Translations under genes and position numbers: made by a program
Shown here: piece after piece, positions 8,053 to 15,065 of the stretch
How the letters are laid out: each line of letters begins with the position of its first letter
How positions within the stretch are numbered: the first letter of the stretch is position 1
Notes under the pieces: model-generated
The model's input: the letters and a program-made list of their open reading frames with translations, nothing else
Databases searched by the model: none
What the model was told of the DNA's origin: nothing
From: Deltaproteobacteria bacterium
Lineage (GTDB): Bacteria; Desulfobacterota; UBA8473
Direction of reading: 5' to 3'
Assembly (NCBI GenBank): GCA_030621455.1
Contig: JAUXHQ010000004.1
Coordinates: forward strand, 1-20,741
DNA: 20,741 nt

Positions 8053-8115
8053 ATTCTTGAAAATACATGACATATCAGGGGCCAAGAGACACCTGATAAT
8101 ATTTCAATCAAGAAT
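8053..8115. repeat. 63-bp nested inverted repeat between gamma and delta genes
   Basis: The outer arms are ATTCTTGA (8053-8060) and TCAAGAAT (8108-8115). AAATA pairs with TATTT just inside. The inner arms TATCAGG/CCTGATA flank a loop of about 12 bases. There is no U-run, so a processing or stability structure, or attenuation between gamma and delta, fits better than a classical terminator. Confidence 0.55.
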
Positions 8116-8136
8116 TTCTGCCTTTGCGCAACACGC

Positions 8137-8700
8137 CTATGCCGCGAGCTTGTGCGCTTCCTCAAGTCCCTTTCTGAATGCGTTAAGATTCAATAAGCGT
8201 ACCTTCTCTTTTTTGGCAAACCGACGATTCAGTTCCTCTTCCACAATTGGGACAGGAATGCTGTCTGCCACCCCCAAATAAACCCCGAGGAGGATCATAT
8301 TCGATGCCCGTCTGTCCCCCATCTCTACTGCCATATTAAGGGCCGGTACAGACAACATCTTAATATCCTTCCTTTCTATGGTTTCGTTCAAACCGGCGCT
8401 TTCCACGATAAGATATCCTCCGGAACGAACTCTCTGCTCGAAGAGTTTGAGTTGAGGCGGATCAACCAGTATCACTGCGTATGCCTTCGATAAGATGGGA
8501 GAATCTATATCATCATTTGAAAAGATTACAGTACACTCACTGGGGCCGCCTCTAACACGACTCGCATAGGAAGGAAGCCATAGAGAGCATCTGTACAGAG
8601 ACATCGCCGCTGTTGCCAAGAGCTTTCCCCCCATTAAGATACCCTGCCCTCCCAAGCCTGCAATTATTAAATCAGCCCGTTTACTTACGGATTTGTCCAT
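8137..8700 (-). CDS. 2-oxoacid:acceptor oxidoreductase gamma subunit
   Basis: A 187-residue catalytic gamma domain with the signature GLGGQGILMGGKLLA near the N-terminus (15-29). The conserved central LPSYASRVRGGPSECTVIFSN follows in two parts (about 43-63). An in-frame extension up to 8781 exists but is rejected: GGAGG lies eight bases before the ATG at 8700, homology to the family begins right after it, and the extension is made from a repeat element. The protein completes the alpha-beta-gamma-delta set for CoA-dependent oxidation of a 2-oxoacid. About 80 bases separate it from the beta gene, filled partly by the solo repeat at 8742-8782. Confidence 0.88.
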   Translation of the reverse strand: MDKSVSKRADLIIAGLGGQGILMGGKLLATAAMSLYRCSLWLPSYASRVRGGPSECTVIFSNDDIDSPILSKAYAVILVDPPQLKLFEQRVRSGGYLIVESAGLNETIERKDIKMLSVPALNMAVEMGDRRASNMILLGVYLGVADSIPVPIVEEELNRRFAKKEKVRLLNLNAFRKGLEEAHKLAA

Positions 8701-8741
8701 AATAAGTTCCTCCAGAACATTCTCTCTCAAGTGAAAAAACA

Positions 8742-8782
8742 AGCGCCCATTTTCCTGAAAAACCCGTTTGTGGATGGGCACT
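8742..8782 (+). repeat. Solo 41-bp palindromic unit of the repeat family, inside the oxidoreductase operon
   Basis: AGCGCCCAT ... ATGGGCACT pair as inverted arms. The sequence closely matches the right-hand unit of the full copies at 4661-4700 and 14412-14452, including the shared TGGATGGGCACT end. Its last two bases (8781-8782) fall within the stop codon of the beta-subunit gene, and the rest fills the spacer before the gamma gene. In mRNA it would form a hairpin between beta and gamma. Confidence 0.65.
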
Positions 8783-9536
8783 AATCCAGTGTGTCAACAT
8801 CCTTAAACTCACCCAGCGGCAGAGTCGGTATCATCTTTTCCTCGACCCACTTAATACTCTCCTGAGGGGTCATATGCCACCCGGTAGGACATGCCGACAG
8901 GAACTCAACAAAACTGAAACCAACATTGTCGATTTGTTTCTGAAAGGCTTTCTTTACGTATTTCTTGGTTTTCAGAAAATTTGCAGGGTTGTTCGCTGCC
9001 CCGCGTGCAGAATAGGCAGTCCCCTGGACCGTGGCAATCATCTCGGGCATGCGGGCAGGGTACCCCATAGCCGGCCCGCGCCCTTCCGGGCTGGTTGTAG
9101 TAACCTGACCCATAAGGGTTGTAGGGGCCAGCTGCCCGCCGGTCATTGCAAAATGGCCGTTATTTACCATGATCATCGAATACTTCTCTGCACGTTGGGC
9201 CGCGTTGACGAATGCGCCGGCTCCTATGGCTGCAACATCTCCATCTCCACCAAAAGAGATAATAAAACAATCCGGAAGGAGACGTTTTACTCCTGTTGCA
9301 ACGTCTATACCCTGCCCGTGATTGGGAAACATTGCATCCACGGACGTTGTTAAGACAATGCCATATCCGCAGGCAGAGCTGTTAACCAGTATAGTTTTTC
9401 CCTCAACCCCAAGTTCATCTATTACATCATAGACGATTCGCGTTATAAGCGGGTATTGACATCCGGGGCATTCCAACCTTTCCGCCGGATTATGTGCCCA
9501 GAGTTTAGGCAACCCTGAAACCAATTCTTTTTTCAT
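8781..9536 (-). CDS. 2-oxoacid:ferredoxin oxidoreductase beta subunit (TPP-binding)
   Basis: A 251-residue TPP-binding subunit. CPGC (23-26), the TPP/Mg site GGDGD ... VNN (96-126) and HFAMTGGQLAPTT (128-140) are diagnostic of Vor/Kor-type beta chains. SACPTGW near residue 204 is another family mark. It binds thiamine diphosphate at the interface with alpha and decarboxylates the 2-oxoacid. No cluster ferredoxin domain is fused, in agreement with the separate delta gene. The ATG at 9536 has AGGAGG eight bases upstream and lies 40 bases from the alpha stop. The substrate (branched-chain, aryl or 2-oxoglutarate) cannot be read from the motifs. Confidence 0.9.
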   Translation of the reverse strand: MKKELVSGLPKLWAHNPAERLECPGCQYPLITRIVYDVIDELGVEGKTILVNSSACGYGIVLTTSVDAMFPNHGQGIDVATGVKRLLPDCFIISFGGDGDVAAIGAGAFVNAAQRAEKYSMIMVNNGHFAMTGGQLAPTTLMGQVTTTSPEGRGPAMGYPARMPEMIATVQGTAYSARGAANNPANFLKTKKYVKKAFQKQIDNVGFSFVEFLSACPTGWHMTPQESIKWVEEKMIPTLPLGEFKDVDTLD

Positions 9537-9576
9537 CTGTAAAGCCTCCTGTAAGGCAAATTATCAGTGAAGTAGT

Positions 9577-10680
9577 CTACTCCATAAGTCTGTATATTTC
9601 GGTAAGGACAGAATCCGGAAGGATCATCCCCCCGTCCGAAGGGTCGTGACGGGCCAATGCCCCCAGCAGATGGACGCCTGTCTTTCCCTGAACACCGATC
9701 CTAACATCCTCTAACAATTGTCCGAGACTGTCCTCGACCACCAGGAATCGACACCCTTTGGAGGCCATCTCCGTTATTATTTCATAGGGGAAAGGCCATA
9801 CTGCCTGAAGTCGTATCATCCCAACCTTGAGACCGTCTTTTCTCGCTATTTTGAGAGATTCCTTCGATACCCTTGCAGTGTATCCATATGCCACAATAAT
9901 CAAATCCGCATCTTCAATCATGTATGTATCGTATCTGGCTTCAGCTTCTTTCATCGTTTCGTACTTCTCATTCAGGACTTTCAAAAGATCCAAAAAACCG
10001 GCATACGGAGGGTGGGGCGGCGTCGGCATGAGACCCTGCATGGCCGTCACAACCCGGCGTACGCCATCGGGTTGATTTGCCCGTCCTCTGACTGCCCAGT
10101 CCTTTTCTGGGAGAGAACCGAAATCGAGTTTTCTCAACTCCAGGGGTTCCGCCATCTGTCCCAACAGACCATCAGTCATCACAATTACCGGGTTACGGTA
10201 TTTGTCCGCAAGGTAGAACGCAAGCTGGACAAAGTCGTGGGTTTCCTGAACGGACGCAGGGGTTAAAACGATGTTTTTATACCCGCCATTACCTCCCCCC
10301 CTGGTTGCTGAAAGATAGTCCATTTGGCCATGCCTTGTTGTGCCCGCCCCGGGTCCTCCCCTTTGAACGAGGGATATGACACAGGGAAGTTCACCATTTG
10401 CGAGATGAGACATCCCTTCCTGCATTAGACCCCACCCTGGTCCCGAAGTGGAAGTCATTACCCGGTGGCCTGTAGACGCAGCGCCAAATACGATGTTTAT
10501 GGACCCAACCTCAGACTGAGACTGAACAAAGACCTTGCCCCTCTTCGGGAACTCCTTTGCAAACCACTCCGTGGTCTCGTTCTGAGGGGTTATGGGATAT
10601 CCCATGTACGCATCACATCCTGCATTAAGCGCTCCCCACCCGATTGCTTCATTTCCGATTACGAACAAACGCTCTCCCAT
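9577..10680 (-). CDS. 2-oxoacid:ferredoxin oxidoreductase alpha subunit (VorB/KorA-like)
   Basis: A 367-residue subunit with the pyrimidine-binding domain (about 1-190) and the transketolase C-terminal-type domain (to about 365). MGYPITPQNETTEW (26-39) resembles the VorB (3-methyl-2-oxobutanoate) branch more than pyruvate enzymes. TSTSGPGWGLMQEG and RGGPGAGTTRHGQ are also family motifs. The open frame extends to 10788, but the second ATG of an ATGATG pair (10680) is chosen because GGGAGG lies five bases before it and homology starts at MGERLFVIGNEA. About 108 bases separate it from the activase gene and hold a 16-bp palindrome. VOR-type preference is inferred from similarity; Kor or arylpyruvate activity is possible. 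Confidence 0.88.
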   Translation of the reverse strand: MGERLFVIGNEAIGWGALNAGCDAYMGYPITPQNETTEWFAKEFPKRGKVFVQSQSEVGSINIVFGAASTGHRVMTSTSGPGWGLMQEGMSHLANGELPCVISLVQRGGPGAGTTRHGQMDYLSATRGGGNGGYKNIVLTPASVQETHDFVQLAFYLADKYRNPVIVMTDGLLGQMAEPLELRKLDFGSLPEKDWAVRGRANQPDGVRRVVTAMQGLMPTPPHPPYAGFLDLLKVLNEKYETMKEAEARYDTYMIEDADLIIVAYGYTARVSKESLKIARKDGLKVGMIRLQAVWPFPYEIITEMASKGCRFLVVEDSLGQLLEDVRIGVQGKTGVHLLGALARHDPSDGGMILPDSVLTEIYRLME

Positions 10681-10740
10681 CATTACCTCCCTTGTGAAAT
10701 TCAGATCTCGTAACGTGTTAGTACCCGGCAAGCGGTAACC

Positions 10741-10756
10741 CTGCTCAGCTGAACAG
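10741..10756. promoter_or_regulatory. 16-bp near-perfect palindrome in the alpha-gene leader
   Basis: CTGCTCAGCTGAACAG is a palindrome with one mismatched pair around TCAGCTGA. It lies about 60 bases before the alpha-subunit start and 30 bases after the activase stop. It could be an operator for an internal promoter or a small hairpin in the mRNA. No promoter boxes are clear next to it. Confidence 0.3.
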
Positions 10757-10788
10757 GTCGAAATATTGCCTGACATAGAGCTAACCAT

Positions 10789-11709
10789 TCATCCCTTCAA
10801 TGTCGTGACAACTCCTTTCTTTTCAAAGACGCTCTTTATCTCCTCTAACCTCTCATCACTTATCTGACCGGAATATGGAGATACATACCTTTTCCCCAGC
10901 TTATCGTACTTAGCAGTTCCCCACTCATGATACGGCAAGAGCGATACTTTCTCTAGGCCGAGCTCTAATGCCAGCGATGCCACTCCGTCAACGTTCTCAG
11001 GAGAATCGTTAAACCCTTGTATTACAGGAAATCGAAGCCACGTTCTTACCACGGAGGCAGTTCGCCGTATATTCTCCAGTATCCGGGTATTTGAAACCCC
11101 CGTACCTTCCATGTGACACTGGTCGTCCATATGCTTTATATCATAGAGAACCAGATCCACATACCTCAAAACATCTTCCAGCACCTCCCATGAGGCATAT
11201 CCGGTGGTATCGAGCGCTGTATGAAACCCCATTTCTTTGCATTCTTGCAGTATCCCCCTTGTGAACCTCCATTGAAACAATGGCTCTCCACCTGACAGGG
11301 TCACCCCTCCTCCTGAATTCTGATAGAAGAGAGAATCTTTTTCCACCTCTTCTATTACCTCACGGACAGTCATATCCGTGCCCGTACGTTCCAGGGCCTT
11401 TGAGTGGCACACTTTTACACATTCCATGCAATGAGTGCACTTAGCCAGATCTATCCTTTCACTTCCCTCAATGGCAACAATAGCACCCTCTGGACAGGCC
11501 TCCTCACACTTGCCGCAATGGATGCATCTTGCATCGTAAACCATAATTTCCGGAGAAGGGGATATGGACTCGGGGTTGCTGCACCACTTACACTGTAAGG
11601 GGCATCCCTTCAAAAAGACAGTGGTCCTTATCCCAGGCCCGTCGTGGATGGAAAACTTCTGGATGTTAAATATAACACCCCTGCGATTATCCTCTTCTTT
11701 TCCGTACAT
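10789..11709 (-). CDS. Glycyl radical enzyme activating enzyme (radical SAM)
   Basis: A 306-residue radical SAM protein. The SAM-cleaving cluster motif is CPLQCKWC (C36, C40, C43), within GPGIRTTVFLKGCPLQCKWC. Two further [4Fe-4S] ferredoxin motifs follow: CIHCGKCEEACP (62-73) and CTHCMECVKVCH (91-102). The SAM-binding GGEP is at 140-143. The two-cluster insert is typical of activases for non-PFL glycyl radical enzymes (dehydratase, lyase and X-succinate synthase types) and is absent from PflA. It would abstract hydrogen from Gly782 of the enzyme encoded just upstream. The ATG at 11709 has a modest GGGGA nine bases before it, 97 bases after the enzyme gene. Confidence 0.93.
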   Translation of the reverse strand: MYGKEEDNRRGVIFNIQKFSIHDGPGIRTTVFLKGCPLQCKWCSNPESISPSPEIMVYDARCIHCGKCEEACPEGAIVAIEGSERIDLAKCTHCMECVKVCHSKALERTGTDMTVREVIEEVEKDSLFYQNSGGGVTLSGGEPLFQWRFTRGILQECKEMGFHTALDTTGYASWEVLEDVLRYVDLVLYDIKHMDDQCHMEGTGVSNTRILENIRRTASVVRTWLRFPVIQGFNDSPENVDGVASLALELGLEKVSLLPYHEWGTAKYDKLGKRYVSPYSGQISDERLEEIKSVFEKKGVVTTLKG

Positions 11710-11806
11710 TTGAACCGTCCCCTATCGGAGTTCCACGGTAACAAGGTCACACTAAGTTACAATACAGAGCCAAGAAACAGGACCGAAATAGACCCGGTTC
11801 CCCGCA

Positions 11807-14227
11807 TCATAAGCACTGCTCAGTTCTCTTCATGATCTCATCCTGCAACCCCGCGCTCAGGTCAACGAAGTATGCAGAGTACCCGCACACCCTTACTATC
11901 AAATCAGAGTGTCTTTTAGGGTGTCTCTGTGCATCCAGCATCGTATCCTTGTCAACTACGGTGAATTGTATGTGGTGAATACCCAAATCTCCCCATGTCT
12001 TGAGATAGTCCGCAAATACATTTCTGTATTCTCCCTGGAGGAATTGGGGCATAAACGACTGATTATACAGGTGGTTCCACGATTTCAAGGGATCTATCTT
12101 CGATATTGATTTAAGGGCGGCGGTAGGGCCCTTATTATCCATACCTGTCTCCGGGGTGATACTCCCATCATGGAATGCATCCCCCGCCTTTCTACCGTCA
12201 GGCGTAGCCCAGGTACTTATGGCAAAGGAATAGGGCGCAGAGGCCACACTACCGTCTATGAAACCAGGGGTCCCATAATAGGTCTTAAATTTCGTTGTTT
12301 CCTTGGCTACCCTGTAGTAAAGGTCCCTTGCTATGAAATCCACATAGTCATCATCATTTCCAAATTTTGGGGCCTCGTTGAGAAACATGAGGCGTAAATC
12401 CTCTTTGCCTTCCCAGTTCTTCTTGAGGACGTCGAGCAATTCGGCCATGCTCAATCTCTTTTCTTCGAATACGAACTTCTTAATGGCGGCCAGTGCATCG
12501 ACAACATTGTTTGTTCCGATAAGCCCCAGGGTTTTCCAGGGCAAATAACTCCATTTCCTCAGATCTTCCGCCCTTTCTATACACCCGTCGAGTAATGCAG
12601 ACAAGAAGGGACGAGGTAAATACTCTTCATAAAGTGCGTCGCCTATGTCGCTTAGATGGAATGCCTTGTCGCAGTAAAAACTGTAGTGCTGTAAGATAGC
12701 ATCCATTACCTCTTCCGTAGATGTAAACCTTGACGGGTCCTGGGTTTCACAGCTTATGAGTTCCCCTGTCTTCATATCCCTCCCCCGATTGAGCGCCAGT
12801 TCGAGACACTTCGGCAGAAACAAAAGCCCTGCACTATTGGTGCGGGTGATGATGTTCTTACCTGGGATCATGGGAAACATACAGTTGCTAATGGAATAGG
12901 TTCGAGCCTCTTCCGGTGGAACCCCCATTTCCGTATACCTGGGAATAACAACATTGTCATTGAATATGGCAGGTTGGGCCACACCCGTACCTATAACATC
13001 GATTGCCTTAAGAAGGAGTTCCCTGGGCGTATTGTCATGCCACCTCAGGGCGAGGGGGGGTTGTATCGTACGAGTGGACATGGTGGCATCCAGAACTATG
13101 TAGCTCATCTCATTTGTTACATCCTCGCCATGAGAATCGGTGCCCCCTATAGTCAGGGTCTGCCATCCAAGACCTCCGCCACCAGCACCGGACCATATGG
13201 GTGGATGCAGGAATCCTGTCTCCAGGAACTTTATCCATAGACATTCCACAAGCTCCTGTGCGCCGTCGCGTGTAATATTTCCCTCTCTCTCATCCTTTGC
13301 GTAAAAAGGATAGAAGATCTCGTCAAACCTGATCCCGCAACCTACCAGTGGTACCTCGATGTAGTCTACAATTACATGTATGAACCAAAAGAGTTGCAGG
13401 GCCTCATGTAGTGTCCTCGGTGGGTTTCCGGACACCCATTCGCATGCCTCGGCTATCTCTTTCAACTCTTCCTTCCTCTTCGGGTCGTCTTCAGCCTCTG
13501 CGAGGTTTTTGGCCAGCTTCGAGTATCTTGTCGCCCACGTTGCAAATGCATTCAAAGTTATGATAACAGCTTCCAGAAATCTCTTCTTCTCAATGTATTC
13601 CTTGCCGCTTACCGTATTATCGGAAAAGCCCTTTTTTATCTCTTTTAATTTACTCTCAGCCTCTTTCTTCAAGCCCTCAATGCCTATGCGAAACACCTTT
13701 TCGTAATTAGGTGTGCTCATCGCCCATTGATAAGCCCAGTAGAGAGCCCCATTGAAAGACCAGTACGGCCTGATATCTTCGGGAAGAAGGTCTCTCTCCA
13801 TACCATGGACAGCCCGGGTCTTCCAATACTCATGGATACCTGTTAATTCTTTTTTTTCTTTCTCGCTCAGTACATCTTTGTATCCGTTATTAACGGCCTT
13901 TTCAACCCATCTCCACTGGAGGTCGGGGTAATGAGTCACGCAGTCGGGCTTGCTTGCGAAGTTGCCTACGATCAACTCATTGGGCTGAATATATATGCTC
14001 ATCCCCTCAAGTATCCGGGAAAGGCCCTTTGCCCTCCTAATTACCATAGGTTCCCCTTCGGTCTCTTTGTATGAACTGGTCAATAAACGTGCACGATCAA
14101 GGCAGAGCTTTACTTCCATCCCTGGTCTGAAAGGTATACCATCTTCTTCCTTCTCCAGACCTCGAGCAACGTTTCTATGGGTCTTGATTACTACGCTGTC
14201 TTTCAACATCTGTGTCCTTGCATTCAT
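11807..14227 (-). CDS. Glycyl radical enzyme of unassigned reaction
   Basis: An 806-residue PFL-like glycyl radical enzyme. The C-terminal radical loop is RVCGYSAYFVDL with Gly782. The active-site cysteine is C449, in SISNCMFPMIPGKN. At this place dehydratases and C-N/C-S lyases usually read GCVEP and arylacetate decarboxylases also have Cys-x-Glu; here the Glu is Phe. There is no Cys-Cys pair as in pyruvate formate-lyase. No small BssB/BssC-like subunits are present, against a classic benzylsuccinate synthase. The start is the ATG at 14227 with GGGGGG seven bases upstream; a GTG at 14233 is too close to that site. It is followed by its activase and a 2-oxoacid oxidoreductase, so product or precursor probably passes through a 2-oxoacid/acyl-CoA. 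The substrate is unknown. Confidence 0.92.
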   Translation of the reverse strand: MNARTQMLKDSVVIKTHRNVARGLEKEEDGIPFRPGMEVKLCLDRARLLTSSYKETEGEPMVIRRAKGLSRILEGMSIYIQPNELIVGNFASKPDCVTHYPDLQWRWVEKAVNNGYKDVLSEKEKKELTGIHEYWKTRAVHGMERDLLPEDIRPYWSFNGALYWAYQWAMSTPNYEKVFRIGIEGLKKEAESKLKEIKKGFSDNTVSGKEYIEKKRFLEAVIITLNAFATWATRYSKLAKNLAEAEDDPKRKEELKEIAEACEWVSGNPPRTLHEALQLFWFIHVIVDYIEVPLVGCGIRFDEIFYPFYAKDEREGNITRDGAQELVECLWIKFLETGFLHPPIWSGAGGGGLGWQTLTIGGTDSHGEDVTNEMSYIVLDATMSTRTIQPPLALRWHDNTPRELLLKAIDVIGTGVAQPAIFNDNVVIPRYTEMGVPPEEARTYSISNCMFPMIPGKNIITRTNSAGLLFLPKCLELALNRGRDMKTGELISCETQDPSRFTSTEEVMDAILQHYSFYCDKAFHLSDIGDALYEEYLPRPFLSALLDGCIERAEDLRKWSYLPWKTLGLIGTNNVVDALAAIKKFVFEEKRLSMAELLDVLKKNWEGKEDLRLMFLNEAPKFGNDDDYVDFIARDLYYRVAKETTKFKTYYGTPGFIDGSVASAPYSFAISTWATPDGRKAGDAFHDGSITPETGMDNKGPTAALKSISKIDPLKSWNHLYNQSFMPQFLQGEYRNVFADYLKTWGDLGIHHIQFTVVDKDTMLDAQRHPKRHSDLIVRVCGYSAYFVDLSAGLQDEIMKRTEQCL

Positions 14228-14262
14228 AAGCACACCCCCCTGTATGAAGTACAGACCTAGTT

Positions 14263-14452
14263 AGTTTCCGTCCAGAAATGGCCATTTTTCCCCTGAGCTT
14301 CGTTCTCCTCCGGTTTCCGCCTGCGACGTACGATCATGTACGCCTCGGCGCAAACCGTCGTGCGGCCTTGCTCAGAGAAAATATTGCTCATTTCTGGATT
14401 GGGAACCAACTCGTGCCCATTTTCTCAAGAAGTCCATTTATGGATGAGCACT
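14263..14452 (+). repeat. Composite palindromic repeat, full copy B (MITE-like)
   Basis: A 190-bp element with the same build as the copy at 4514-4700: a left hairpin unit opening AGTTTCCGTCCAGAAATGG, with a closing arm near 14389-14411 (CATTTCTGGATTGGGAAC), and a right hairpin unit 14412-14452 ending TGGATGAGCACT. The outer ends match as inverted repeats at 14 of 19 bases. CTAGTTA occurs on both sides (14257-14263 and 14451-14457). The middle differs strongly from copy A, but a GTAC-containing hairpin is kept. It lies about 35 bases upstream of the glycyl radical enzyme start, within its leader. Confidence 0.72.
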
Positions 14453-14457
14453 AGTTA

Positions 14458-15014
14458 ATTGGTTAATGACACGAGATTTATGCTGACTACTATTCCCGCC
14501 CCTTCCTCATTACTGTTCCCAACCTCCAGCCTTGGAACCCGATTGCAGGAAGATCTCCCGCTTCTCATTTTCGGAGGTACCAGGCTTCGAATACACTTAA
14601 GTCTCTAGCCGGAGTTTGGAGAAGAAGAGTATACATAAGAAGAGGACCAATCGTCTATTGAAGATGACAATTTAAAATCGATACGTCCCCAATATGAGAC
14701 AAGGGATTCATTTGATGGGATGACGTTCTCACCAGTTTACGTGGACTCCCACTGGGTTGGTTGTTACCCGTGAGAAACAACAAGAAACGAGCAGATGATA
14801 ATACGCTGGTACAGGTAGAAATGTAAGGGGATTTTCGATAATAGGAGCTGCTGCGAAAGCACATGACATAGACTCTTGAATTCTCTGCCAGACCACCTAA
14901 CTGCGTGGACTGAGTATCCTTCTGATCCCGGGCTGGAATTGTGGATCGAATGGACTAGAAGTACTCGACAACCCGGTTGCTAAAAAAGGGCCGATCTTTC
15001 ACCAACTCTAAAAG
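14458..15014. other. Gene-poor stretch upstream of the glycyl radical enzyme operon
   Basis: About 560 bases with no credible gene on either strand: open frames are short, without ribosome binding sites, and of unlikely composition. Between the promoter at 15015-15043 and repeat copy B it could form part of a long leader for the downstream operon, or be the decayed remains of a gene. I recognise no RNA family in it. Confidence 0.4.
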
Positions 15015-15043
15015 ATAATATTATAGCGCAATACCCGTGTCAA
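15015..15043 (-). promoter_or_regulatory. Sigma-70-like promoter reading toward the glycyl radical enzyme operon
   Basis: On the minus strand TTGACA (15038-15043), a 17-base spacer and TATTAT (15015-15020) form a strong match. A TATAAT is also present but only 12 bases from the -35 box. It starts just after the stop of the gene at 15066-16070. No open reading frame follows directly, so it either drives the operon about 780 bases away or a non-coding transcript. Confidence 0.45.
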
Positions 15044-15065
15044 TAGAAATTTTCGAGCCCCAGAC

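Noticed and set aside
8701..8781. N-terminal extension of the gamma-subunit gene
   Set aside because: The extra 27 codons are largely the repeat element, while the ATG at 8700 has a good ribosome binding site and starts the family homology.
10681..10788. N-terminal extension of the alpha-subunit gene
   Set aside because: No family homology lies in the extension, and GGGAGG is placed correctly for the ATG at 10680.
11807..14227. Assignment as pyruvate formate-lyase
   Set aside because: There is no adjacent Cys-Cys pair at the active site, and the activase carries two extra ferredoxin clusters that PflA lacks.
11807..14227. Assignment as benzylsuccinate or alkylsuccinate synthase
   Set aside because: The missing Cys-x-Glu is compatible, but no small accessory subunits or CoA-transferase genes are found, so it is left unassigned.
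14405..14425. Possible sigma-54 promoter (GGGCACGAGTTGG on the minus strand)
   Set aside because: The GG to GG/GC distance is about two bases short of the -24/-12 spacing, and the sequence belongs to the repeat element.
14655..14864. Minus-strand frame of 69 codons in the gene-poor stretch
   Set aside because: Serine-rich low-information product, no ribosome binding site and no similarity that I recognise.
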